A stretch of DNA of 5,358 nucleotides from Anaeromyxobacter dehalogenans. Lineage in GTDB: Bacteria; Myxococcota_A; UBA9042; DTJE01. Below the pieces are notes generated by a model. That model did not search any database. It was given only the letters and a program-made list of their open reading frames with translations, and was not told the origin of the DNA. Location of the stretch: NCBI GenBank assembly GCA_020722625.1, contig DYKK01000239.1, positions 1 through 5,358 on the forward strand, read 5' to 3'. Positions 1 to 5,294 of this stretch are shown here, one piece after another. The first letter of the stretch is position 1, and the number at the start of each line of letters is the position of its first letter. A program made the position numbers and the translations under genes.

Positions 1-29
1 TGCAATCGGGATTGGTCGTCACGCGACGC

Positions 30-51
30 GCCGCGAATTGGAATTCGCGGC
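30..51. repeat. Perfect inverted repeat downstream of the operon
   Basis: Two 10-base arms (30-39 and 42-51, GCCGCGAATT and its exact complement) flank a 2-base centre (GG). As RNA this could fold into a 9-bp stem with a 4-base TGGA loop. It lies about 125 bases beyond the last stop codon of the minus-strand operon. No T-run follows on either strand, so it is not a classical intrinsic terminator. It could be an operator for a gene beyond the left edge, a transcript-end stabiliser, or a dispersed intergenic repeat. The symmetry is directly visible; the role is unknown. Confidence 0.6.
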
Positions 52-62
52 CCCAGGGTGGT

Positions 63-86
63 GAAATGAAACGAAGCAGATTTCGT
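63..86 (-). terminator. Weak terminator-like hairpin with T-rich tail
   Basis: Read on the minus strand, ACGAA (86-82) pairs with TTCGT (75-71) around a 6-base loop, and a T-rich tail TTCATTTC (70-63) follows. The stem is only 5 bp and mostly A/T, and it lies about 90 bases past the last stop codon. It sits in the only AT-rich patch of this intergenic stretch. This is a weak candidate transcript end; the AT-richness could equally reflect a promoter for a gene outside the window. Confidence 0.2.
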
Positions 87-145
87 GTTTGTTCGAAGAC
101 TTGCGGAAACTGACGGCGGAGTTGGGTCCGGGGGTGTGGAACCAC

Positions 146-165
146 CTCACCCGAGCCCGGGTGGG
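146..165 (-). terminator. GC-rich hairpin just after the last gene of the operon
   Basis: CTCACCCG (146-153) pairs with CGGGTGGG (158-165) around an AGCC loop. This gives an 8-bp stem with one G-T wobble, starting about 10 bases beyond the stop codon at 176-178. The position suits a transcript end. There is no T-tract afterwards on the minus strand, so it is at best a Rho-assisted or non-canonical terminator, or an RNA 3'-end stabiliser. Confidence 0.35.
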
Positions 166-175
166 ACGGGGCGTC

Positions 176-1576
176 CTACAACCTGTCCCTGTCGAACGGA
201 TGGACCACCACCTCCCGCACCCCGGGCAGGGCGCGGAGGTCCGCCTCCAGGTCCGACGCGGTCCCCACGACCACGATGACCATGCCGTCCGGGTGGTACC
301 AGCGCGACATCGCCCGGTTGACCGCCTGAACGGACTGCTCGCGCACCCGCTGGACGTACGTCTCGGTGAAGTCCGCAGGCCGCCCGTACAGAAGGTTCGC
401 CAGCGTCTCGTCCGCCCGCTTGCGGGCCGTCTCGATGCGGAACGGGAACTGGCTGGCCAGGTGGTTGCGCGCGAACGAGACCTCCTCGGCGGTCAGTCCC
501 TCGCCGGCGACCGCGCGGACCAGGTCCAGGGCCAGGCGGATCGCGGCCACTGCGTCCTTGCTGGCCGGGAAGAAGCGGATCGCCAGGGTCCCGAACTCCC
601 GCCCCCCCGTCACCTGGGACGAGACCCCGTAGGACCAGCCCCGCTTCTCGCGGATCTCGCGCATCAGCCGCGACGTGAAGGTCCCGCCGAAGGCCGTGTT
701 CCCCACGAGCACCGGGAACAGGTCCGGGTCCCTCCAGCCGAGCGACGGGTGTCCCATCACGACCTGGGTCTGTGTCCGCTCGGGCTTGTCCACGATCAGC
801 ACGCGCAGCCCCTCGACCGCGGGCGGCCCCGGCAGCGCCGCCCGTTCCCGCCGGCCGGCCCGGACCCCCCTCGCCACCGTCCGCACGAAGCGCCGGGCCC
901 CGGCCTCATCCATCGCCCCGGCCAGGACCACGATGAGGTTCCCGCGCCGCGCGTGCTCGCGGTAGAACTTGCGACAGTCCGAGGCCCGCAGCGCCTTCAC
1001 CGTGTCCACGTACCCCATCGAGGGCCGTCCCAGCGGGTGGTCGCGGTACAGGAAGCGCGAGAAGAAGTGGCGGGCCAGGTCCGCGTCGTCGTTGCGCACG
1101 TTCAGCAGGTCCTCCACCACGAGGGCGCGCTCCTGCTCGAACTCGCGCTCCGGAAAGGTCGGGTGGGCCAGGAGGTCCGCGAGGATCGCCGCGTAGCGGT
1201 CCTGGAAGCGCGGCATGAAATCACCGTACAGCCCGATGACCTCCTTCTGGGCCGTGGCGTCCAGTTCGGCCCCGAGGTCCGCCACCTCGTCCACGATCTC
1301 CTGGTGCGAGCGCGTCTTCGTCCCCCGCAGGAGCATCCGCGCGGTCAGGTGCGCGAGTCCCTCCTTCCCGGGCGGGTCGCGCAGGGCCCCCGCCTCGAAC
1401 AGCACCTGCACCGCGACCAGGCCCACGTCCGGGTCGGGGACGTGGATCAGCCGGACCCCGTCGTATTCGAGGGAGGCGCCGCGCGCCTCCCCCGTCGCCT
1501 CGGATGCCATGACCACCCCCGCGATCGATATGACGATCCCCCACGAAGCCAGGGTCGCCCGCGCCCGACCGGTCAT
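176..1576 (-). CDS. Secreted non-catalytic M16-family subunit (zinc site lost, Arg/Tyr pair kept)
   Basis: This 466-residue protein has the M16 (pitrilysin/processing-peptidase) fold, in the two-domain size usual for half-ring M16B subunits. Residues 1-24 or 1-27 look like a signal peptide: MTGRAR, then a hydrophobic stretch to V22, with likely cleavage after A24 (VMA) or A27. The N-terminal domain runs from about 38 to 185 and the C-terminal domain from about 195 to 450. The HxxEH zinc motif is degraded to H76-L-T-A79-R80. The third zinc ligand, Glu in active members, aligns with D156, so it cannot be a normal zinc protease. It retains the substrate-binding Arg/Tyr pair of M16 C-terminal domains: R303 in SRLMREIREKRGWSYG and Y316. 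The start overlaps the upstream stop as ATGA, with GGAGG seven bases before it, which implies translational coupling. By analogy with mitochondrial processing peptidase and the Sphingomonas SPH2681/SPH2682 pair, it should be the substrate-binding partner of the upstream M16 protein. Confidence 0.93.
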   Translation of the reverse strand: MTGRARATLASWGIVISIAGVVMASEATGEARGASLEYDGVRLIHVPDPDVGLVAVQVLFEAGALRDPPGKEGLAHLTARMLLRGTKTRSHQEIVDEVADLGAELDATAQKEVIGLYGDFMPRFQDRYAAILADLLAHPTFPEREFEQERALVVEDLLNVRNDDADLARHFFSRFLYRDHPLGRPSMGYVDTVKALRASDCRKFYREHARRGNLIVVLAGAMDEAGARRFVRTVARGVRAGRRERAALPGPPAVEGLRVLIVDKPERTQTQVVMGHPSLGWRDPDLFPVLVGNTAFGGTFTSRLMREIREKRGWSYGVSSQVTGGREFGTLAIRFFPASKDAVAAIRLALDLVRAVAGEGLTAEEVSFARNHLASQFPFRIETARKRADETLANLLYGRPADFTETYVQRVREQSVQAVNRAMSRWYHPDGMVIVVVGTASDLEADLRALPGVREVVVHPFDRDRL

Positions 1577-3108
1577 TCCCGCCCCTCCCCGGCGTTCCCG
1601 CCCGCGGCGGGCTTCGCGACCACCAGGTTCAGCCGGTCCCGGGTCAGGTAGCGGCCGACCACCCGTTTCACGTCCTCCGCGGTCACGGCCCTCACCCGAT
1701 CCACGAACTCGAACATCAGCCGGTAGTCCCCGGCGGTCATCTCGTAGAGCCCCAGTTGCGTCGCCTTGGACCCGGCGGTCTGGAGGGACCGCAGGAAGGC
1801 CGCCTCGGTCGCGTTCCGGGTCCGCTCCAGTTCGGCCGGGGTCGGCCCCTCCCGCCCGAGCCGCTCGACCTCGGCCACCAGGACCTCGACCGCCTGCCGG
1901 GCGGTCTTTCCCTCGTTCAGCACGACATCCGCGATGGCAATCCCGTCGAGCGCGAACGCCTCCACGGTCCCGTCCACGTCCGACGCCAGCCCCCGTTCCT
2001 CGACCAGGACCCGATAGACCCTTGATGATTCGTTGTCAAATAGAATCCCGGTCACCACGTCGAGGGCCGGTCCGTCCGGGTGGTCCGCGGACACGGCCCG
2101 CCACGCGAGCCTCGCCTTCTCGGTCGCGACCGGGAGGGTCAGGGTCCGCGAGCGCATCGCCGCCTGCTCGGGCGGGGTCGTGGGACGGACGCGGGGCACC
2201 TCGACCGCCGGGACCGGGCCGTACAGGCGGCCCAGGGTCTCGAGGACCTCCCGGGTGTCCACGTCCCCGACCACCACGATCGTCGCGTTGGACGGCGAGT
2301 AGTACGTCCGGTAGAAGCCCAGGCAGTCGTCGAGCGACAGGGCATCGAGGTCCCCCATGCTGCCGAGCGTCGGGTGACCATAGGGGTGGTCCCCATAGAC
2401 CATCGCCATCAGGGCCTCGTCCATCGCGCCGTCCGGGTCGTTCTCGACGCGGAAGCGGCGCTCGTTCTTCACGACCTCGCGCTCCGAGTCCAGTTGCTCC
2501 TGATTCAGGACCAGCCCCGTCATGCGGTCGGACTCGAGCCGGGGCGCGAGTCCCCACCCGTCCGCCGGCAGGTTCTCGTAGTAGAAGGTCCAGTCGAGCC
2601 AGGTGGCCGCGTTCGTCTGGGCCCCGGCCTCCTCCAGCAGGCGGTCGAAGACCTCGTGCGGGTGCGTCTTCGTCCCCTTGAACATCAGGTGCTCGAACAG
2701 GTGCGCGATCCCCGTCCGTCCCGGCGCCTCGTGGCGCGACCCCACCGCGAACCACGTCTGGAAGGACACGACCGGGGCCTGGTGGTCCTCGAGGACCAGG
2801 ACCCGCAAGCCGTTCTTCATCTCGAAGTGCGCGACCTCCCGTCCGGCCCCGAAGCGGCGCGTGCTCAGAAGTCGGATCGGGGCCGCCTCCGGGACCTCCG
2901 CCGAGACCTCCTCCACGACGCGGGCCCAGTCGCTCGGCCCGATGGCCCCGCGACGCACCGCCGGCGCGCCGTGCTTCGTCCTGGATTCCATCGGTGTCTT
3001 CTCCTCGGGTGGCGATGCGTTCGCCGCGATCCGGTTCGCGGCCATGGCGGTGAACACCCCCAACGCGCCCACCAGCCACAACCTGGGTCGCTCCCTCCCG
3101 GTCCGCAT
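1573..3108 (-). CDS. Secreted M16-family zinc metallopeptidase (catalytic subunit)
   Basis: This 511-residue protein is expected to act outside the cytoplasm, cleaving peptides or unfolded proteins. The zinc site is complete: H136-L-F-E139-H140, with E216 in the EREVVKNERR segment 76 residues later, the usual M16 spacing. The peptidase domain spans about 92-245 and the M16 C-terminal domain about 255-440. Residues 1-31 look like a signal peptide (basic MRTGRERPR, hydrophobic LWLVGALGVFTAMA, cleavage near ANA at 29-31); no lipobox cysteine is present. A charged linker of about 60 residues follows. The frame is open upstream to 3351, but 3108 is chosen because the signal peptide begins there, AGGGGAG lies 6 bases before it, and the longer version would run through the preceding gene. 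The C-terminal Arg/Tyr pair is incomplete: R363 is present but the Tyr position is S376 (GLASDV where active homodimers have GLAYxV). This explains the need for the downstream partner. Codons at about 355-365 are unusually A/T-ending. Confidence 0.95.
   Translation of the reverse strand: MRTGRERPRLWLVGALGVFTAMAANRIAANASPPEEKTPMESRTKHGAPAVRRGAIGPSDWARVVEEVSAEVPEAAPIRLLSTRRFGAGREVAHFEMKNGLRVLVLEDHQAPVVSFQTWFAVGSRHEAPGRTGIAHLFEHLMFKGTKTHPHEVFDRLLEEAGAQTNAATWLDWTFYYENLPADGWGLAPRLESDRMTGLVLNQEQLDSEREVVKNERRFRVENDPDGAMDEALMAMVYGDHPYGHPTLGSMGDLDALSLDDCLGFYRTYYSPSNATIVVVGDVDTREVLETLGRLYGPVPAVEVPRVRPTTPPEQAAMRSRTLTLPVATEKARLAWRAVSADHPDGPALDVVTGILFDNESSRVYRVLVEERGLASDVDGTVEAFALDGIAIADVVLNEGKTARQAVEVLVAEVERLGREGPTPAELERTRNATEAAFLRSLQTAGSKATQLGLYEMTAGDYRLMFEFVDRVRAVTAEDVKRVVGRYLTRDRLNLVVAKPAAGGNAGEGRE
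1582..1590 (-). promoter_or_regulatory. Shine-Dalgarno site for the second M16 gene
   Basis: GGGGAGGGG on the minus strand contains a consensus GGAGG core (1584-1588) seven bases before the ATG at 1576-1574. It lies inside the last codons of the upstream M16 gene. Together with the ATGA stop/start overlap it fixes this start and supports coupled, near-equimolar synthesis of the two subunits. Confidence 0.75.
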
Positions 3109-3110
3109 CC

Positions 3111-4058
3111 CTATCTCCCCTCGCGCCACAGGCGGGTGTCCAGGTGGTCGGCGAGCCGTTCCACCCGCTCGCTCGCCCCGGCCATCCCCGACAGGTCGGG
3201 CAACGGGACCACCGGCAAGGGCACGTGCCGGGTCAGGCGCGCGGCGTGATCGCGCTGCATCTCGTCGCGGGCCGCCATGAACAGGGCCGCCCGCGCCGCG
3301 CCCGCGACCGGGTCCGCCGCGTCGCGCCGCCCCGCGAAGACCTGGAGCCACCGCCTCCGAGCCGGGGTCAGGCCGTGGTCCTGGAGCCCGTTCAGGAACA
3401 CCGGACCAAACGGCAGGCCGTGACGGACCCCGAGTCGCTCGTAAATCTCGATCCCTTCGGCCACCGGCATCTCCTCCGGGGTCGTGACAATGTGAAACCG
3501 GGTGAACGCGCTGTCAAGCAGGAGGGCCTTCAACCGGCGCGCGTCCTCCGCGAGCGGGCCGCTCGGGACGGCCTCGCTGACCGCGAACGGGGCCGAGAAC
3601 AACGCGACCCCATGTCCCGTCGCGGGCGCGTCCAGCACGACCACGTCGGGCGCGCGGCCGCCGGGCAGACCGTCGGTCGCGACGTAGAGCACCTTCCCGA
3701 TCACCAGGATCTCCGCCACCCCCGGGATCGCCGGGAGGATGCGGCGGACGAGCGGGTTCTCGAACACGAGGCGGTACAACGCCCGGAACCGCAGTTTCAT
3801 CAAACCGTACTCGCGCAGGGCGTCTTCCCAGGTCACGCGGATCGCGAGCAGCCCCGGGACGCACTCGACCGGTTCGGCCCCGCGCGGTGCCACCCCGAAG
3901 AGGTCGGGGACCCCCTGGCGGGCCGACACCTCCACGACCACGACGCGCAGCCCGCGGCGCGCGGCCACGAGTCCCATGGCCGCCGCGACTGTGGTGCGCC
4001 CCACGCCCCCCTTCCCGGTGACGACGTTCAGGCGGGGAATCGCGTCAGACAACGTCAT
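3111..4058 (-). CDS. ArsA/Get3-family P-loop ATPase (SIMIBI class), atypical active site
   Basis: This 315-residue cytosolic protein is the length of a single ArsA/Get3 ATPase unit. It shows the deviant Walker A motif GKGGVGRTT (residues 15-23), with the signature lysine K16. A Walker B/switch-II segment DVVVLDAPATGHG lies at 138-150, close to the DTAPTGHT of ArsA and Get3. VTTPEEMPVAE at 191-201 and VFLNGL at 220-225 match late motifs of bacterial ArsA-like proteins. There are two oddities. The invariant P-loop lysine is R21 (codon CGC). The segment VVVVEVSARQG (39-49) appears to carry S45 (codon TCG) where ArsA/Get3 have the catalytic switch-I Asp. The only cysteine is C66, so the arsenite-binding cysteine triad is missing, and no arsenic genes are nearby. 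Known relatives are metalloid-pump ATPases and tail-anchored-protein targeting factors; the role here is unknown. It starts 30 bp after the response regulator and ends 2 bp before the M16 peptidase. GGAG abuts the ATG at 4058, so a TTG start at 4052 (6-base spacing, 313 residues) is possible. Confidence 0.9.
   Translation of the reverse strand: MTLSDAIPRLNVVTGKGGVGRTTVAAAMGLVAARRGLRVVVVEVSARQGVPDLFGVAPRGAEPVECVPGLLAIRVTWEDALREYGLMKLRFRALYRLVFENPLVRRILPAIPGVAEILVIGKVLYVATDGLPGGRAPDVVVLDAPATGHGVALFSAPFAVSEAVPSGPLAEDARRLKALLLDSAFTRFHIVTTPEEMPVAEGIEIYERLGVRHGLPFGPVFLNGLQDHGLTPARRRWLQVFAGRRDAADPVAGAARAALFMAARDEMQRDHAARLTRHVPLPVVPLPDLSGMAGASERVERLADHLDTRLWREGR
3115..3121 (-). promoter_or_regulatory. 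Shine-Dalgarno site deciding the start of the catalytic M16 gene
   Basis: AGGGGAG on the minus strand ends 6 bases before the ATG at 3108-3106. It lies within the last codons of the ATPase gene. Its ideal spacing, together with the signal peptide that begins at this ATG, is why 3108 is preferred over upstream in-frame starts. Confidence 0.75.
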
Positions 4059-4064
4059 CTCCGG

Positions 4065-4083
4065 TTCCCGGGGCCCCGCGGAA
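4065..4083. repeat. Imperfect inverted repeat in the gap before the ArsA-like gene
   Basis: A 10-base palindrome CGGGGCCCCG (4069-4078) is flanked by TTCC (4065-4068) and GGAA (4080-4083), with one unpaired base at 4079. It occupies most of the 30-bp gap between the response-regulator stop and the ATPase start. As RNA it would form a compact GC-rich hairpin ending about 6 bases before the start codon. It could act as a processing or attenuation element that sets the relative expression of the two genes. In DNA this GC-rich, a short palindrome can also arise by chance. Confidence 0.35.
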
Positions 4084-4088
4084 ACAGG

Positions 4089-5168
4089 TCAGGCGGGATC
4101 GCGATAGCGTTCCCGGATCGCGTTGAATTCGTCAATCGCCTCGAACATCGCGTCCACGATGTCCGGGTCGAAGTGCCGGCCGCGCTCGCGGCGGATCGTG
4201 GCCTCGGCCTCCTCGGCGGAAAACGCCTCCTTGTAGCACCTCCGGGTGGTCAGCGCGTCATAGACGTCGGCCAGGGCCACCACGCGGGCCTCGATCGGGA
4301 TCTCCGACCCCGCGAGGCCCCGGGGGTAGCCGCCACCGTCGTAACGTTCGTGATGGGCCAGCGCGATGTTCCGGGCCATCTCCTCGGCCTGGGCCAGGCC
4401 CAGGAGTTCGTACCCATAGACCGTGTGGAGTTTCATCTGCTCGTACTCGTCCGGCGAGAGCCGGCCTTCCTTCTTCAGGATCGAATCGGGGATCCCCACC
4501 TTGCCCACGTCATGCAGGGAGGCGTATCGCCGGATCTTGCCTGCGAAGAGCGCGTCCCCGCCGATCCGGAGGGCCAGGACGTGGCTGTACGCGCAGACGC
4601 GCTTGATGTGCAGCCCGGTGTCGGTGTCCCGCAGGGCGTTGGCCATCTCGAGGGCCCCGACGATCCCGATGGTCAGCGTCTCGAGGTCCTCGGTCCGCTC
4701 CTGGACGAGGGCCTCGAGGTGCACCTTCTCGTCCTGGAGCAGACGATTCTTGTAGTCGAGTTCGTCGTGCAGGGTCTTGATACGGACCAGGCTGCGCACG
4801 CGGGCCCGCAGTTCGGTCGGATGGAAGGGCTTGGTCAGGAAGTCGTCCGCGCCCGACTCCAGGCCGCGCACCTTGTCGCGCAAGTCCTCCAGGCCGGTCA
4901 CCAGGATGATGGGGATCATCCGCGTGGCGGGGTTCGCCTTCAGCCGCTCGCAGAGCGTGAACCCGTCCACGCGCGGCATCATCACGTCGAGGACCACCAG
5001 GTCCGGCAGGAGCCCGCCCGCCACGGCGTCCAGCACCTCCTGGCCGTCGTGGAACTTGTGCAGCGTGTATTTCTGCGCGGCGAGCGACTTCTCGAACAGG
5101 AGGAGGTTCCGGTCCTCGTCGTCCACCAGGAAGATGACTTTCTCGGCTCCGGGAGGATACGCGGCCAT
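4089..5168 (-). CDS. Response regulator with HD-GYP domain (probable cyclic-di-GMP phosphodiesterase)
   Basis: This 359-residue cytoplasmic protein has an RpfG-like layout. The receiver domain (about 10-125) has the acidic pair D16/D17, the phospho-acceptor D61 in LVVLDVMMPRVDG, T91 and K113 (TKPF), so all phosphotransfer residues are present. A charged helical linker of coiled-coil type follows at about 130-165. The HD-GYP domain (about 166-350) shows H187, H219-D220 in HDVGKVGIPD, H248, HHExxDGxGYP at 272-282, and D301; all core metal ligands are intact. The family hydrolyses cyclic di-GMP to pGpG or GMP, so phosphorylation at D61 probably tunes turnover of that messenger. The residue four before H187 is D183, where some members have a metal-binding Glu. 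No sensor kinase gene is adjacent in the window, so its partner must lie elsewhere. The ATG at 5168 is the only usable start: the frame meets a stop at 5238-5240 with no start codon between. It is the first gene of the inferred operon. Confidence 0.96.
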   Translation of the reverse strand: MAAYPPGAEKVIFLVDDEDRNLLLFEKSLAAQKYTLHKFHDGQEVLDAVAGGLLPDLVVLDVMMPRVDGFTLCERLKANPATRMIPIILVTGLEDLRDKVRGLESGADDFLTKPFHPTELRARVRSLVRIKTLHDELDYKNRLLQDEKVHLEALVQERTEDLETLTIGIVGALEMANALRDTDTGLHIKRVCAYSHVLALRIGGDALFAGKIRRYASLHDVGKVGIPDSILKKEGRLSPDEYEQMKLHTVYGYELLGLAQAEEMARNIALAHHERYDGGGYPRGLAGSEIPIEARVVALADVYDALTTRRCYKEAFSAEEAEATIRRERGRHFDPDIVDAMFEAIDEFNAIRERYRDPA

Positions 5169-5177
5169 CCGACCAGT

Positions 5178-5187
5178 CCCGCGCGGG
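5178..5187. repeat. 10-bp palindrome at the presumed transcription start
   Basis: CCCGCGCGGG is a perfect self-complementary decamer. It lies between the predicted -10 box and the ATG of the response regulator, at or just after the expected transcription start near 5188. It overlaps the region that should hold the ribosome-binding site, where no clear Shine-Dalgarno sequence is visible. It could be a repressor site or a 5'-end RNA structure, or simply a product of high GC content. Confidence 0.3.
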
Positions 5188-5195
5188 CCGGTGGC

Positions 5196-5224
5196 ATTGT
5201 ACGGCGCGACGCGACCGGCGACAA
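5196..5224 (-). promoter_or_regulatory. Probable sigma70-type promoter of the four-gene operon
   Basis: On the minus strand, TTGTCG (5224-5219, four of six matches to TTGACA) and TACAAT (5201-5196, five of six matches to TATAAT) are separated by exactly 17 bp. AT-rich DNA lies upstream (5221-5247), in contrast with the GC-rich surroundings. Transcription should begin near 5188, giving a leader of about 20 bases before the ATG at 5168. No comparable promoter was noticed in the short gaps between the four genes, so this one probably serves the whole operon. Confidence 0.55.
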
Positions 5225-5252
5225 ATTCCTCGAACTTTCAGCAAAATGACAG

Positions 5253-5294
5253 GTGCGTCCGCACGGAGTCCTCCGTCTCCCCGAGGATTCGGGG
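5253..5294. repeat. Cluster of three back-to-back inverted repeats upstream of the promoter
   Basis: Three perfect dyads lie within 42 bp: GTGCG-TC-CGCAC (5253-5264), ACGGAG-TC-CTCCGT (5263-5276) and CCCCGA-GGAT-TCGGGG (5279-5294). The first two share two bases and have the same TC centre; the third could form a hairpin with a 4-base loop. The cluster begins about 29 bp upstream of the predicted -35 box, a normal place for activator or repressor binding. The right-most element could instead end a transcript from beyond the window. The symmetry is directly visible; the function is inferred. Confidence 0.4.

Noticed and set aside
41..52. Match to an EcoRI-NotI cloning adapter (GAATTCGCGGCC).
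   Set aside because: The match stops before the NotI site is complete (CCCC follows instead of GC). The bases are also fully accounted for by the symmetric inverted repeat, so vector contamination is unlikely.
89..1651. Long plus-strand open frame (520 codons) with a TTG start and a plausible-looking N-terminus.
   Set aside because: It lies codon-for-codon opposite the second M16 gene. Plus-strand stops in that register need TTA, CTA or TCA codons in the real gene, which are nearly absent in this GC-rich coding style. Its predicted protein is Arg/Pro/His/Val-rich with no recognisable domain.
2080..3249. Plus-strand open frame of 389 codons opposite the catalytic M16 gene.
   Set aside because: Same antisense-register artefact. 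The frame is interrupted exactly where the M16 gene uses TCA TCA and CTA codons.
3109..3351. N-terminal extension of the catalytic M16 protein up to an in-frame start at 3351.
   Set aside because: The extra 81 residues are low-complexity Gly/Arg/Pro out-of-frame translation of the ATPase gene. The signal peptide and a well-spaced Shine-Dalgarno site both point to 3108.
3111..4058. Arsenic-resistance function for the ArsA-like gene.
   Set aside because: There is only one cysteine, so no metalloid-binding triad, and no arsenite pump, reductase or regulator is present in the window.
3144..5249. Plus-strand open frame of 701 codons, longer than any gene called here.
   Set aside because: It is in exact antisense register with both the ATPase and the response-regulator genes, so its openness follows from their lack of TTA/CTA/TCA codons. 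It has no domain signature and crosses the intergenic gap and the promoter.
5231..5260. Possible sigma54 (-24/-12) promoter around a TTGC in the AT-rich leader.
   Set aside because: No GG lies at the required 10-base spacing upstream of the GC on the minus strand, whereas the sigma70-like pair nearby fits well.
5236..5289. Small plus-strand reading frame starting ATGACAGGT upstream of the operon.
   Set aside because: It is only about 17 codons, has no ribosome-binding site, and runs through the inverted-repeat cluster; there is no support for it being translated.
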